DNA from: Dehalococcoidia bacterium
GTDB taxonomy: Bacteria > Chloroflexota > Dehalococcoidia > DSTF01 > WHTK01
Assembly (NCBI GenBank): GCA_009377745.1
Contig: WHTK01000002.1
Coordinates: forward strand, 108,771-172,770
Length of the DNA stretch: 64,000 bases
Reading direction: 5' to 3'
Shown: positions 42,251-51,958 of the stretch, piece after piece
Numbering within the stretch: the stretch's first letter is position 1
Layout of the letters: each line of letters starts with the position of its first letter
Position numbers and translations under genes: made by a program
The notes under the pieces: model-generated
The model's input: the letters and a program-made list of their open reading frames with translations, nothing else
What the model was told of the DNA's origin: nothing
Databases searched by the model: none

Positions 42251-43647
42251 TCAAGAGCCGTAGACCGCCAGGCCCGCCGCGACGCTAGTGAAGGCGTCGC
42301 TGGCCTCAAATTCCGCTTTCGGGAAGGCGCCCCGCAGCATCTTCTGGAACGCCGGTATCTGCGAGGAGCCACCCGTCGTAACGACCAGATCGATGTCGGT
42401 GGGCGCCAGTTTCGCCGCCGCCACTGCTTCCAGCGCGCACTCTTCCGCCTTTCGCACCTGCGGCGAGACGGCCGACTCGAACTCGTCGCGCGAGATGCGC
42501 TGGGCGATGTCGAGGCCGGGCGCGTCGAGCCGGACCTCCGCCTCGGCCGCGTCCGAGAGGAGCACCTTGGCGCGCTCCACGGCCTGAAAGAAGGCGAGGC
42601 CGTAGTTCCGCTTCACCAGCGTCTCCAGCCGCGCGATCTTGTCCGGCTGATCGCACTCGAACCTGGCGCGGTCCATCAGTTCCACGTACTCCGGTTTGTT
42701 GAGCTCGTTCAGCGTCTGCCAGCTCTGCAGCCGCCGGAAGAGGTGTCGCGGCAGCGGCAGCCCCGTCCGCTTGTAACGTGCTTCCTCGCCGAAGAGGGGC
42801 GCCAGGCGCGTCTCGACCAGCCGGCTGTCGATCAGGTCGCCACCGATCGGCACGCCGTTGGTGGCCAGCGACAGGGCCCGGCCGTCCTCCAGCCGCGAGA
42901 CGCTCACATCCAGGGTGCCGCCGCCGAAATCGAAGACCAGGACGTGGGCTCGTTTGCCCAGGCCGGCGCGGTGGGCAAAGTGCTGGATCGCCGCCACAGG
43001 CTCCTCCACAAAGCTGATCTCCGCGTCCGTCGCCAGCTGCCAGGCCTGTCGCAGCCGGGTACGGGCCAGCTCCTCCGCGACGGCTTCTTCCGAGAAGCGC
43101 ACCGGCCAGCCGACCGTGAGCCGGGTGACTGGCTCGCCCAGAGCCGTCTCGGTTAGCCGGACGATTTCCTTCGCCAGCAGGCTCAGCAGCTCTTCGATGC
43201 GGAAATCCATGCCGAAGACGTTGGTCACCTGGAATGACGTCGCCGATTCTGCTTCCTGGACGAAGGGCGACGTGGGCCCGGCGGCCCCGATGCCGATCCT
43301 GGTCGTCAGGAAGCGCTTGAGGGACTGGAACAGCCGCCCCGGCTCATTAATATGTCGATCAGGGCGTAGGCGTCCTTGACCATCGTGCCGACCTCGGCAA
43401 AGACCATTTCGATCGTCCCCACCTTGCGCATCTCGTAGCGGACGGCCCGGCCCGTGTTCTGTTCCAGGTAGAGGTCAAGCGCCTTCTCGCCGTAGGAGAT
43501 GCTGCCCGTACGGTCGATGTAGATCAGGGAGCGCATGACGTGCGGGTTGCGGCCCTCCGGGTCAATGGGCAGCAGGCGCACCGAGGCGCCATCATAGACG
43601 GCGACACTCGAGTTGGTGGTGCCAAAGTCGATACCGACACTCAGCAT
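42251..43647 (-). CDS. Hsp70-family (YegD/DnaK-like) protein without peptide-binding domain, frameshifted
   Basis: About 465 residues. It starts SVGIDFGTTNSSVAVYDG (phosphate loop 1), has VFDFGGGTLDVSVSRLEDG (phosphate 2) and DIDLVVTTGGSSQIPAFQKM (adenosine). The protein ends soon after the ATPase domain, so it has no DnaK-type substrate domain and resembles YegD-like Hsp70 relatives. One base is missing near 43348, between ALIDIL and EPGRLFQSLKRFL. The ATG at 43645-43647 follows AGGAGGAGGAGATC. The 5' leader of about 170 bases contains a terminator and a mini-ORF. Confidence 0.85.
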
Positions 43648-43690
43648 GATCTCCTCCTCCTGGGCTCTGGCGAACCGGTCCGTCGCGGAC

Positions 43691-43723
43691 AAAACAAAAC
43701 CCGCTGCCGAAATAGACAGCGGG
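43691..43723 (-). terminator. leader terminator (attenuator candidate) before the Hsp70-like gene
   Basis: On the minus strand CCCGCTG, loop TCTATTTCGG, CAGCGGG, then TTTTGTTTT. A 7-bp stem with a strong T-run, lying 44 bases before the start codon of the Hsp70-like gene and within its own transcript. Confidence 0.75.
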
Positions 43724-43738
43724 CCATTCAAACCCTCT

Positions 43739-43754
43739 CCGGCCTTGGGGCCGG
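43739..43754 (-). promoter_or_regulatory. second leader hairpin before the Hsp70-like gene
   Basis: CCGGCC-CCAA-GGCCGG, a perfect 6-bp hairpin between the mini-ORF and the terminator. It could pause polymerase or take part in alternative pairing. Confidence 0.45.
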
Positions 43755-43766
43755 CAGGCAGGCGTA

Positions 43767-43790
43767 TCAGTTTTGGAGGCATCGCCTCAT
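43767..43790 (-). CDS. leader mini-ORF MRRCLQN
   Basis: An ATG with AAAGGAGGAGC seven bases upstream encodes MRRCLQN and stops. It lies between a good promoter and the terminator in the leader of the Hsp70-like gene. A seven-codon frame can occur by chance, but a strong ribosome binding site makes translation plausible. Confidence 0.45.
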   Translation of the reverse strand: MRRCLQN

Positions 43791-43818
43791 TGCTTGCTCC
43801 TCCTTTGGAGACCTGCCG

Positions 43819-43847
43819 AGTCTATGGGCAAGGCGGAAGCGTGTCAA
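43819..43847 (-). promoter_or_regulatory. sigma-70-type promoter of the Hsp70-like transcript
   Basis: On the minus strand TTGACA, 17-base spacer, TAGACT. This is close to consensus with ideal spacing, 170 bases upstream of the start codon. It is one of the clearest promoters in the window. Confidence 0.75.
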
Positions 43848-43943
43848 GCTCCTGAAGTCACTCTGGCCACCAGGATGGTGGTCTCCTGCTAGGATGGGCT
43901 TGTCTTGTCCCGGCCAGGCCTATCTAGCCCACAGGAGCACGAA

Positions 43944-45608
43944 ATGAACGTTGTCCAGGCCATCGCCGAAGTCCTGAAGCGGGAGGGCGTGCAGCAGCTC
44001 TTCGCCTACCCGATCAACCCGGTCATCGAGTCCTGCGCCGAGGCAGGCATCCGGCCGATCATCGTCCGGCAGGAGCGAACCGGCATCCATATGGCGGACG
44101 CGCTCAGCCGCCTGACCAGCGGCAGTCAGGTGGGCGTCTTCGCCTGCCAGAACGGCCCCGGCGCCGAGAACGCGTTCGCCGGCATCGCCCAGGCCTACAC
44201 GGAGTCCGTGCCGCTGGTCTTCCTGCCGGCCGGTCCGCCGCGGGCGCAGGCAGGCTATTTCCCCAACTTCAGCCCGTCGATCAACTACCGCAACGTCGTC
44301 AAATCCGCCGAGCAGCTGACCAACCCGGCGATGGTATGGGACGCTATGCGACGTGCCTTCAGCCAGGCCCGCAACGGCCGGCCCGGCCCCGTGATGGTCG
44401 AGATACCGGCCGACGTCGGCCTGCTGGAGGTCGAGCCCTACGACTACGTGCCGTCCGCGACCTACCGCAGCGCCCCCGACGGCCGCGACGTGGACGAGGT
44501 CGCCCGCGTCCTGATCGAAGCGGAGCGGCCCGTGCTCTATGCCGGGCAGGGCGTCCACTACTCTCGCGCCTGGGACGAGCTGCGCACCCTGGCCGAGCTG
44601 CTCGAAATTCCTGTCGCTACGAGCCTCGAAGGCAAGAGCGCCTTCCCTGAGACCCACCCGCTGTCGCTGGGCTCCGGCGGCGCCGCCAATCCCGCGGCCG
44701 TCCACTACCACGTCGGCGATGCGGATGTGATTTTCGGCATTGGCTGCAGCTTCGCCAGGACGGGCTTCGGCATCCAGTTCCCCACCGGGGGCAAGACCTA
44801 CATCCACGCAACTCTCGATGCCGCCGACATCAACAAGGACCTCCCCGCCAGCCACGCCCTCGTAGGCGACGCCAAGCTGACGCTGCAGGCCCTGATCGAA
44901 GCCGTTGGCGACCGGCTCGGCGGCAAGCCGAGGCGCCGGCTCGAGGCCGTCACGTCGCAGATCAAGACACAGCGTGACGAGTGGCTGCAGCAGTGGACGC
45001 CGAAGCTGACCTCCAACGACACGCCGATCAACCCCTACCGCGTGATCTGGGACCTGATGCAGACCATCGACGTGCCCAACTCCGTCATCACTCACGACGC
45101 CGGCAGCCCGCGCGACCAGCTATCGCCGTTCTGGCAGGCCGTGACGCCGCTGAGCTACATCGGCTGGGGCAAGTCGACCCAGCTTGGCTACGGCCTTGGC
45201 CTGGCGATGGGCGCCAAGATGGCGGAGCCGGACAAGCTCTGCATGAACATGTGGGGCGATGCCGCCATCGGCATGACCGGCATGGACTTCGAGACTGCCG
45301 TGCGCAATAACATCCCGATTATGTCAATTCTCTTCAATAACTTCTCCATGGCGATGGAAATCCCGGCGATGCAGATCTCGACCGCGAAGTACAACAGCAC
45401 CGACATCTCCGGCAACTACGCCGACTTCGCCCGCGCCCTCGGCGGCTACAGCGAACGGATCACCGACCCTGCCGAGATCATCCCGGCGATCAAGCGCGGC
45501 GTGCAGCAAACCCTGGAGGGCCGACCCGTGCTGCTGGAGTTCATCACCCAGAAGGAGATCGAGTACTCAATGCGGCGGGTAGCTATCGCGCCCCGCCAGA
45601 CCCCCTAG
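43944..45608 (+). CDS. thiamine-diphosphate-dependent enzyme (acetolactate synthase-like)
   Basis: 554 residues from the ATG at 43944 (GGAGCACGAA upstream). Catalytic Glu in IIVRQERTGIHMADALSRLT, then FACQNGPGAENAFAGIAQAY, and the diphosphate-binding NMWGDAAIGMTGMDFETAVR followed by NNIPIMSILFNN. The usual GDG is GDA here. The fold groups with acetolactate synthase, benzoylformate decarboxylase and oxalyl-CoA decarboxylase. The exact reaction is unknown. No small regulatory subunit is near, which argues against biosynthetic IlvB. A hypothetical gene follows 19 bases later. Confidence 0.88.
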   Translation: MNVVQAIAEVLKREGVQQLFAYPINPVIESCAEAGIRPIIVRQERTGIHMADALSRLTSGSQVGVFACQNGPGAENAFAGIAQAYTESVPLVFLPAGPPRAQAGYFPNFSPSINYRNVVKSAEQLTNPAMVWDAMRRAFSQARNGRPGPVMVEIPADVGLLEVEPYDYVPSATYRSAPDGRDVDEVARVLIEAERPVLYAGQGVHYSRAWDELRTLAELLEIPVATSLEGKSAFPETHPLSLGSGGAANPAAVHYHVGDADVIFGIGCSFARTGFGIQFPTGGKTYIHATLDAADINKDLPASHALVGDAKLTLQALIEAVGDRLGGKPRRRLEAVTSQIKTQRDEWLQQWTPKLTSNDTPINPYRVIWDLMQTIDVPNSVITHDAGSPRDQLSPFWQAVTPLSYIGWGKSTQLGYGLGLAMGAKMAEPDKLCMNMWGDAAIGMTGMDFETAVRNNIPIMSILFNNFSMAMEIPAMQISTAKYNSTDISGNYADFARALGGYSERITDPAEIIPAIKRGVQQTLEGRPVLLEFITQKEIEYSMRRVAIAPRQTP

Positions 45609-45627
45609 AGACAGGGGGCCTGAGCCG

Positions 45628-46260
45628 ATGCCGCGCTTCTTCCTGCCGGGGTTGGAGGACAACCCTGAGTTGGCGGAAGAGACTTATGGGGCGATCAAGC
45701 TTTTCGCCCGCGACAAAACGCTGTGGCGCATCCAGCCGGACCGCATCTACAGCCTCGGCTACCGGCGCGATGGCGAGGAGTTTCAGGTCGCCGTCGGGCG
45801 GGCGGAGCCGCGGACCGGCGAGCGTGTCATCGCCATCCTCCGCTCGGAGGCCTATCTGGTCTGCACCGCCACCCACGGCGGCGTCGGCGGGCCACCCCTC
45901 ATCGTCCACTTCGGTGACGTCTTCGCCCGCCAGGACTTCGACGCCGAGGACCCCGGGTCACCCTCCAGTCCCAGCTTTGCCTACGAGACTCTGGCCCGCG
46001 CCATCGCCACCCTGGACAGCCCTTCCGACAACCCAGGAGAACGTCTCCTCGAAGCCGCCTGGCCGCTCATCGGCCTCAACCTGGACGACTTTCCGCCGCT
46101 GCTGGCCGCCGATTTCCTCTCGCTGCTGCACCGTCTCACCTGGCGTCAGGCCCAGGACGGCGAGAGCTCGTTACGTAAGACGGTTAGTCAGATGACGGAC
46201 GAAGAGGTCGACGCGGCGGCACGAAGCCTCCACGCGCTTTTCAACGCAATACAGCCTTAG
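45628..46260 (+). CDS. hypothetical protein linked to the ThDP enzyme
   Basis: 210 residues, no recognised domain. The first part has mixed strands (RIYSLGYRRDGEEFQVAVGR, VIAILRSEAYLVCTATHGG), while the last 90 are helical (LLAADFLSLLHRLTWRQAQD, then TDEEVDAAARSLHALFNAI). The 19-base gap to the ThDP gene suggests co-transcription. It ends six bases before the end of the convergent amidase gene. Confidence 0.6.
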   Translation: MPRFFLPGLEDNPELAEETYGAIKLFARDKTLWRIQPDRIYSLGYRRDGEEFQVAVGRAEPRTGERVIAILRSEAYLVCTATHGGVGGPPLIVHFGDVFARQDFDAEDPGSPSSPSFAYETLARAIATLDSPSDNPGERLLEAAWPLIGLNLDDFPPLLAADFLSLLHRLTWRQAQDGESSLRKTVSQMTDEEVDAAARSLHALFNAIQP

Positions 46261-46266
46261 CCAAGC

Positions 46267-47691
46267 TCAGACGCCGGAACGCGGCAGGATCGGCGTCTGG
46301 CCGCGCAGACCGAGCAGGTCTTCGAGCAGTTTGGCGCCGGCCAGCACCCGCCCATCTGCCCGCGGCGGCGCGACGATCTGCAGGCCGGCGGGCAGGCCCT
46401 CGCTCGTGAAGCCGCAGGGCAGGGAAAGCGCCGGGCAGCAGGCCAGGGTGATCGCGTAGGCGATGGCCAGCCAGTCGATGTAGGTCTCGAACTTATGGCC
46501 GTCGCACTCGGCCAGGTAACGCTGCTCGATTGGGAAGGCGGCGACGATCGTAGCCGGGCAGAGCAGCAAGTCGTACTCGTCAAAGAACGCCAGCGTGCGC
46601 GCCGCCAGCTCGACGCGCTGCTTCTCGGCGCGGGCGATCTGCTCAGCCGTCAGCGCCAGCCCCTGCTCGATGTTCCAGATCACCTCGGGCTTCAGCAGCT
46701 CACGGTGCTCGCGCAGCAGATTCACTCTGCTGACCGCGAAGTAGAGCGCCCGCAGCACCTGGAAGCACTCGTGCGATTCGGAGAGGTCCGGATGGGCTTC
46801 CTCCACCGCGATTCCCTCAGATGAAAGACGCTCGGCGGCGGCGCGCGTCAGCCGGGCAACCTCCGGGTCGACCGGCGTGATACCCAGGTCGGGCGAATAG
46901 GCGACCTTGCGCGGCCGCCAGCCGGATGCCGCGGCCGAGCGGAATGATGCCACCGGCGCGGGCAGCGACAGCGGGTCGAGCGGGTGCTCCCCGGCCATCG
47001 CGTCCAGCATCAGCGCCAGGTCATCGACGTTGCGCGCCATCGGCCCTTCGACGCTGAGGGTGGCGTCCAGCTTGGCGCCCGGCGTCTTGGCAACGCGGCC
47101 GATGCTGGGCCGGATGCCCACGACACCGCAGAAGCTGGCCGGGTTACGAAGCGAGCCGCCCATATCGGAGCCCTGCGCCAGCCAGGCCATGCCGGTCGCC
47201 AGAGCAACGGCGGCGCCACCCGAGGAGCCCGCGGCCGAGCGCGACGTGTTCCAGGGGTTGAGCGTCGCGCCGAAGACCTCGTTGAAGGTGTTGGCGCCGG
47301 CGCCGAACTCGGGCGTGTTCGACTTGGCGTAGATCAGCGCCCCGTTGGCCTCCAGACGCTCGACCAGGATGTTGGACTTCGCGGGCACGTTCTTGGCGAA
47401 GATCGGTGAGCCGTGGGTCGTCAGCACGCCCGCCACCTCGATCAGGTCTTTGATCGGCACCGGCATACCGCAGAGCAATCCGCGCTCCTCAATCGGACGG
47501 CGTAAGAGCGCATCGGCGGCGGCGCGGGCGCGGTCGAAGCAGAGCGTCGGCAGGGCGTTGACGGCAGGATCGACCTCGGCGATGCGCTGCTCCAGGGCGT
47601 CCAGCAGGTCGTGCGGGCTCAACTCACCGGCCCGCAGCCTGGCGACAACGCCGGTAGCGTCCATGGCGATGAGGTCTTGTGCGGCAGCCAT
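46267..47691 (-). CDS. amidase-signature hydrolase 2
   Basis: 474 residues. Lys in MPVPIKDLIEVAGVLTTHGS, linker Ser in AAGSSGGAAVALATGMAWLA and nucleophile Ser in GSDMGGSLRNPASFCGVVGI. It is close to GatA and amidases of AmiC type in length. It differs greatly from amidase 1 (36293-37921). GGAGGATGTC precedes the ATG. It diverges from MmgE/PrpD with 162 bases between. Confidence 0.9.
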   Translation of the reverse strand: MAAAQDLIAMDATGVVARLRAGELSPHDLLDALEQRIAEVDPAVNALPTLCFDRARAAADALLRRPIEERGLLCGMPVPIKDLIEVAGVLTTHGSPIFAKNVPAKSNILVERLEANGALIYAKSNTPEFGAGANTFNEVFGATLNPWNTSRSAAGSSGGAAVALATGMAWLAQGSDMGGSLRNPASFCGVVGIRPSIGRVAKTPGAKLDATLSVEGPMARNVDDLALMLDAMAGEHPLDPLSLPAPVASFRSAAASGWRPRKVAYSPDLGITPVDPEVARLTRAAAERLSSEGIAVEEAHPDLSESHECFQVLRALYFAVSRVNLLREHRELLKPEVIWNIEQGLALTAEQIARAEKQRVELAARTLAFFDEYDLLLCPATIVAAFPIEQRYLAECDGHKFETYIDWLAIAYAITLACCPALSLPCGFTSEGLPAGLQIVAPPRADGRVLAGAKLLEDLLGLRGQTPILPRSGV

Positions 47692-47853
47692 GACATCCTC
47701 CCTCGATTTGATTTCTTCGCATATTAAGGCGTGGATCGCGCAGTGAGTCTATTGACAGGCGGTCTCCGGTGGCCTGAGGGCAGCTCCTCGTATTAAGCTC
47801 TCGATGATTCGAGCGGCTCCACGGGCCGAATCGTAGCTAGGAGGCGGCGCAGC

Positions 47854-49209
47854 ATGGACGTGACAGCGAAAATCGCCCAGTTCATCAACGAGAGCGCCTA
47901 CGACCAGATGCCGCGACGGGTGATCGACACGGCCAAGAGCGGCATCCTCGACTGCCTGGCGGCGGCGCTGGCCGGCAGCACGGAGGAGAGCGCCCGCATC
48001 TGCACCGAGCTGACAGCCGAAGAGGCCGGGCGCGAGGAGGCGACGATCTACGGCCGAGACCTGAGGTCGTCCGCCCTGGGCGCGGCTTTCGCTAACGGGA
48101 CGGCTGCCCACGGCGGCGACTTCGACCATAGCTTTGTCGTCGGTGGCCAGCCGACGGCGCCTGTCATCCCCGCGACCCTGGCGCTGGCGGAGGCGCTGGG
48201 ATCGAGCGGCAAGCAAGTCATCGAGGCGTACGTCACCGGCTTCGAGGTGACGGCCAACCTGGCGCTGTCGATGGTCGCGCCCGCTGGCGACGGCTGGCAC
48301 GCCAACAGCGTCTTCGGCTCCTTCGGCGCTATGGCAGCCTGCGCCAGACTTCTCGGCCTGAGCAGGGAGCAATCGGCGATGGCCATCGCGATCACTGCTT
48401 CGATGGCGAGCGGGCTGACGGCGAACTTCGGCACCATGACCAAGCCGCTGCACGTCGGCTTTGCCGCACGCAACGGGATGCTGGCGGCAAAGCTAGCGAA
48501 AGCGGGCTTTACGGCAAACCCGGAGGCGCTGGAGACGCCCAAGGGCTTCTTCGACTCCTTCTACCCCGGCCGGCCCCTGGACGAGCAGCAGATCGACGGC
48601 CTGGGGCAGGTGTTCGCGATGGAGAAGCACGGCATCCGCTTTAAGCCCTACCCCTGCGGCGGCCTCACCCACACCGCGATCTTCGCCACGATCAAGCTCT
48701 GTGAGGACAATTCGATAGCCGCCGAAGCCATCGACAGCATCACGGTCGATGTGCCGCGGACCACCTACACGACGATCTCCTTCCCAACGCCGGAGACCAC
48801 GCTACAGGCGAAATTCTGCATGCCTTACCTCGTCGCGCGCTCGGTCATCGACAGGACGGTCACCCTCGATTCCTTCAGCGAGGCGGCGATCCGCGACGAG
48901 AAGACGCTGGCGCTGCTGAAGAAGGTGAGCATGCGCGCCGACCCGGCGTTAGAGTCGGCGCGCGATGGCAGCAGGCCAGCGACGGTCGCGATCCGGCTCC
49001 TGGATGGTCAAGCGCACGAGCTGCACGCCCGCTTCCCCAAGGGCAGCGCCGAAGTGCCGATGAAGGCAGAAGAGCTGGACGCCAAGTTCCGTGCCTGCGC
49101 CCGGGGGATCATCAGCAATGATGCCCGCGAGCAGGCGCTCGGCTACCTGCGCGGCCTCGAGACTTTGGCGGACATCAGGACGCTTGCCGGCCTGATGAAG
49201 GGTACGTAG
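47854..49209 (+). CDS. MmgE/PrpD-family protein
   Basis: 451 residues: DTAKSGILDCLAAALAGSTE, GTAAHGGDFDHSFVVGGQPT, WHANSVFGSFGAMAACARLL and KPYPCGGLTHTAIFATIKL. Family members include 2-methylcitrate dehydratase, aconitate decarboxylase and iminodisuccinate epimerase, so the fold indicates an acid dehydratase, epimerase or decarboxylase. No methylcitrate synthase gene is near, so PrpD function is not supported. AGGAGGCGGC lies before the ATG. Confidence 0.88.
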   Translation: MDVTAKIAQFINESAYDQMPRRVIDTAKSGILDCLAAALAGSTEESARICTELTAEEAGREEATIYGRDLRSSALGAAFANGTAAHGGDFDHSFVVGGQPTAPVIPATLALAEALGSSGKQVIEAYVTGFEVTANLALSMVAPAGDGWHANSVFGSFGAMAACARLLGLSREQSAMAIAITASMASGLTANFGTMTKPLHVGFAARNGMLAAKLAKAGFTANPEALETPKGFFDSFYPGRPLDEQQIDGLGQVFAMEKHGIRFKPYPCGGLTHTAIFATIKLCEDNSIAAEAIDSITVDVPRTTYTTISFPTPETTLQAKFCMPYLVARSVIDRTVTLDSFSEAAIRDEKTLALLKKVSMRADPALESARDGSRPATVAIRLLDGQAHELHARFPKGSAEVPMKAEELDAKFRACARGIISNDAREQALGYLRGLETLADIRTLAGLMKGT

Positions 49210-49342
49210 GCAAGGCTAGTAGCCTCGCTCGTTGACGGGAGTGATCCGCCCCGTCCTTGTGCATCCCGGCCTCAAACCGTACCTTCGTGCTTGCGCTCTC
49301 TGCTGATTTGAGTCGCGCTTAGCTCCAAGGCTAGGAGACAGC

Positions 49343-50071
49343 TTGGACCCAGTTGAGGGCGTGATCATCGTCCTGGTTGCGCTGGTGGCTTCAACGCTGG
49401 CGGCCGTTACGGGTTTCGGCGCCTCGCTACTGCTGCTGCCGGTGCTGACCTGGAGCTTCGGCGTGCGGGACGCGGTGCCGATGCTGGCCGTGGTCCAGAT
49501 CTGCACCAACCTGGCGCGAGTCGGGCTCAACCGGGAGGACATCGTCCTGCCGGTGGCGCGCCGGTTCAGCATGGGCTCGGTGCCGGCGGCGATCATCGGC
49601 GGCATCGTCTTCGCGGCGGCGCCGGCGTCCGCGCTCGGCAGGTTGATCGGCGTGTTCATGATCCTCAGCGTCATCTTCAGGCACACGGCGCCGGGCCGGC
49701 GCCTCAAGGTCAGCCGCGAGTCGTTTCTGCCCCTGGGCGCCGCCTTCGGCTTCATCGATGCGCTGGTCGGCAGCGCCGGGCCGATCCAGGCGCCGTTTTT
49801 CCTGGCGGCCGGACTGACCGGCGCGGCCTACATCGGCACGGAGGCATTGGCTTCGGTGGTCATGCAGGGCACCAAGCTGGCGGTCTACGGCGGCTTCAGC
49901 CTGGTTTCCTGGACGGCAATCGTCTACGGCCTGGCGATTGGCGCCGTCATGTTCGCGGGCTCGTACATCGGCCGCGGCATCGTGCGCCGCATCTCACCCG
50001 GCCGCTTCTCGTTGATCATCGAGGGCATGCTGCTGATAGCGGGCGTCATCCTGATCGCCGGGGTGACCTAA
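49343..50071 (+). CDS. TauE/SafE-family membrane transporter
   Basis: 242 residues from a TTG with AGGAGA nine bases upstream. About eight membrane segments in two halves: VIIVLVALVASTLAAVTGFG begins the first with the typical GFG, and FGFIDALVGSAGPIQAPFFL the second with the GSAGP motif. Family members export sulfite, sulfoacetate or other organic anions. Gene 50085 starts 13 bases later. Confidence 0.85.
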   Translation: MDPVEGVIIVLVALVASTLAAVTGFGASLLLLPVLTWSFGVRDAVPMLAVVQICTNLARVGLNREDIVLPVARRFSMGSVPAAIIGGIVFAAAPASALGRLIGVFMILSVIFRHTAPGRRLKVSRESFLPLGAAFGFIDALVGSAGPIQAPFFLAAGLTGAAYIGTEALASVVMQGTKLAVYGGFSLVSWTAIVYGLAIGAVMFAGSYIGRGIVRRISPGRFSLIIEGMLLIAGVILIAGVT

Positions 50072-50084
50072 ACTGCAAGCGGAG

Positions 50085-51227
50085 ATGTATACGCTGAAGA
50101 GGGCCACAACAACTGAAGGCGCCACCCTGCCCGAGCCTGTTATCGTCCCCACGGACCCGGCATCGACGTTTACGAACTCGACCGCGGCCGGGATCAACCG
50201 CGTCGTGGCGCTGTCGCCGGACCTGCTGCTGGTCAACAACATCGGCCGCAACTGTGAGCTGTGGCATTTCGATAGCGCCGGTGGCTTTCGACAGCAAGCC
50301 GTGTTCAACACGACGATCTTCCCGGGCGAGGACTTCCCCTCGATCTTCGACCTGGACGCCCACGCTGCCTTCCTCGCCGATGGCGGCGCGACGCTGCTTC
50401 TCTGCAACCACTACGGCCTCGTCCGCTGCTTCGACCTGGCGGCAACCGAGGCCGGTAGCCTGACGGTCGCCGCCACGCTGAGCCTGCCCGGCGATACGGA
50501 GCGCCTGCTGCTGGCGCAAGGCTGCCTGATCGCCTCCTCGCCGCGGGGTCAGTACACGCCGGAGCCAGCGGAGCCGGGCATCCTGATCTCGGAGCGCCTG
50601 CCACGGCTGGCGGACGTCAGAGGCCGGGAAATCGCGCTGGGCTATGAGCTGGGTTTGAGAGATTGGGGCATGGTGACCGCCCTCGCGACCAACGCCGCTC
50701 AGCGGCTGCTGGCCGTGGGCGCGGCGGAGCGCATCGGAGTATTTGCCCTCGAAAGCCGCGAGCACGGGCTGCGACTGGGACGCTGTCTCTGGGAGAGGCG
50801 TATACCCTACCTACCGCAGTGGACCGGCTTCGACGGCGCGGCGCGGCTGATCGTGGCCGGCTATGACGCCACGCTCGACGACCCGGCCGGTATCGATTGG
50901 GACGCGCTGGGCCGTGGCGGCTTCGATGCCTACTCGCTGGGCGGTGATCTACTGCTGCGGGCGTCGCTGCCGGACGAGACGGCCTGGGGCTACGGCGCCG
51001 ACCCGATCGCCCCTTCGGCGGACTATCGCCATCTCTATGCCATCGACCGCAGGGCCGGCCTGCACGCAGTCTCGACGCTGACAGGGGAGGGCCGTCAGAT
51101 CTATGACGGGATCGACGCGCCGGAGTCCCTCGGTATCGGCCACGCCGAGACGATCCACGGCAGCCTCTTCGCCGGATTTAGCCGTGGCGGCTACCGGCTC
51201 TGCCGCTACGGCCTGTCCGCCTCTTAG
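50085..51227 (+). CDS. hypothetical protein, possible beta-propeller
   Basis: 380 residues, no signal peptide. Repeats of about 45-55 residues alternate strand-rich pieces (VVALSPDLLLVNNIGRNCEL, AAFLADGGATLLLCNHYGLV, ALATNAAQRLLAVGAAERIG, YRHLYAIDRRAGLHAVSTLT). This periodicity suggests a WD40-like or YVTN-like propeller. No catalytic motif. Probably co-transcribed with the TauE gene. Identity uncertain. Confidence 0.6.
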   Translation: MYTLKRATTTEGATLPEPVIVPTDPASTFTNSTAAGINRVVALSPDLLLVNNIGRNCELWHFDSAGGFRQQAVFNTTIFPGEDFPSIFDLDAHAAFLADGGATLLLCNHYGLVRCFDLAATEAGSLTVAATLSLPGDTERLLLAQGCLIASSPRGQYTPEPAEPGILISERLPRLADVRGREIALGYELGLRDWGMVTALATNAAQRLLAVGAAERIGVFALESREHGLRLGRCLWERRIPYLPQWTGFDGAARLIVAGYDATLDDPAGIDWDALGRGGFDAYSLGGDLLLRASLPDETAWGYGADPIAPSADYRHLYAIDRRAGLHAVSTLTGEGRQIYDGIDAPESLGIGHAETIHGSLFAGFSRGGYRLCRYGLSAS

Positions 51228-51958
51228 GAGGACTCTCGTACCTCGACCTGCTCCAGCTTGCGATTGGCGAAAAGCGCACCGCCGATGATCGCGACCGCCA
51301 GCAGGATTGCCGCCGTCTCACCGCCCACGTAGGCGTCAAAGGTGTCCTCCGGGACGGCAGCTATCCAATCGGCGATGCCGAGGGCCGTGTGACGGATGCT
51401 GAGGTAACGCACCCCTTCGAAGATGCCGGTGACGGCTCCCTCCCAGAGAAAGACGTAGATCAGGCCGGCGATCAGCGCGCGGGTGGTAGCCACGCTCAGC
51501 ACGACGAAGACGGTGCAGTAAGCCAGCGCCGCGATCACCATCGCGATACCGAAGCCGGTGATGATCGCCGAATCGCCACCTTTGAGCGCAATAACGCCGG
51601 ACACGACCGTTGATGTCAGCACCAGGCTCGCCGTCAATAACCAGGCCGCCGCCAGCTTCGGGGCCAGGATCTGCCAGCGCGGCAGCGGCTTGGTCAGCAG
51701 ATAGACCGCCGTCCCGTCCTCGAACTCATCGCCAAGGACGCAGGTGCCGAGCAGGAGCGCCGTCAGTGGCAGCACCGCCGTCACCACCAGGCCGAGGTAG
51801 AGCACCTGCGCCGTCCACTCCCCGGCCTCCGTGCCCGTATCGCTGAGCCGGAAGACGATTGCCAGCAGCACCGGCAGGGCCGCCAAACCGGCGAGCAACA
51901 ACGTGCTGCGCCGACCGATGAGCTGTCGCAGCGTGAGGAGGAAGATGAAGCCGATCAT
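51224..51958 (-). CDS. ABC-2 type permease 2 of the export operon
   Basis: 244 residues with six hydrophobic segments, beginning GFIFLLTLRQLIGRRSTLLL and including LGLVVTAVLPLTALLLGTCV and DEFEDGTAVYLLTKPLPRWQ, the usual ABC-2 pattern. It overlaps the ATPase 2 gene by four bases. Substrate unknown. Confidence 0.85.
   Translation of the reverse strand: MIGFIFLLTLRQLIGRRSTLLLAGLAALPVLLAIVFRLSDTGTEAGEWTAQVLYLGLVVTAVLPLTALLLGTCVLGDEFEDGTAVYLLTKPLPRWQILAPKLAAAWLLTASLVLTSTVVSGVIALKGGDSAIITGFGIAMVIAALAYCTVFVVLSVATTRALIAGLIYVFLWEGAVTGIFEGVRYLSIRHTALGIADWIAAVPEDTFDAYVGGETAAILLAVAIIGGALFANRKLEQVEVRESS

Noticed and set aside
43920-45095. 391-residue minus-strand ORF opposite the ThDP enzyme
   Set aside because: Long antisense frames are expected in GC-rich coding DNA; all ThDP motifs are on the plus strand.
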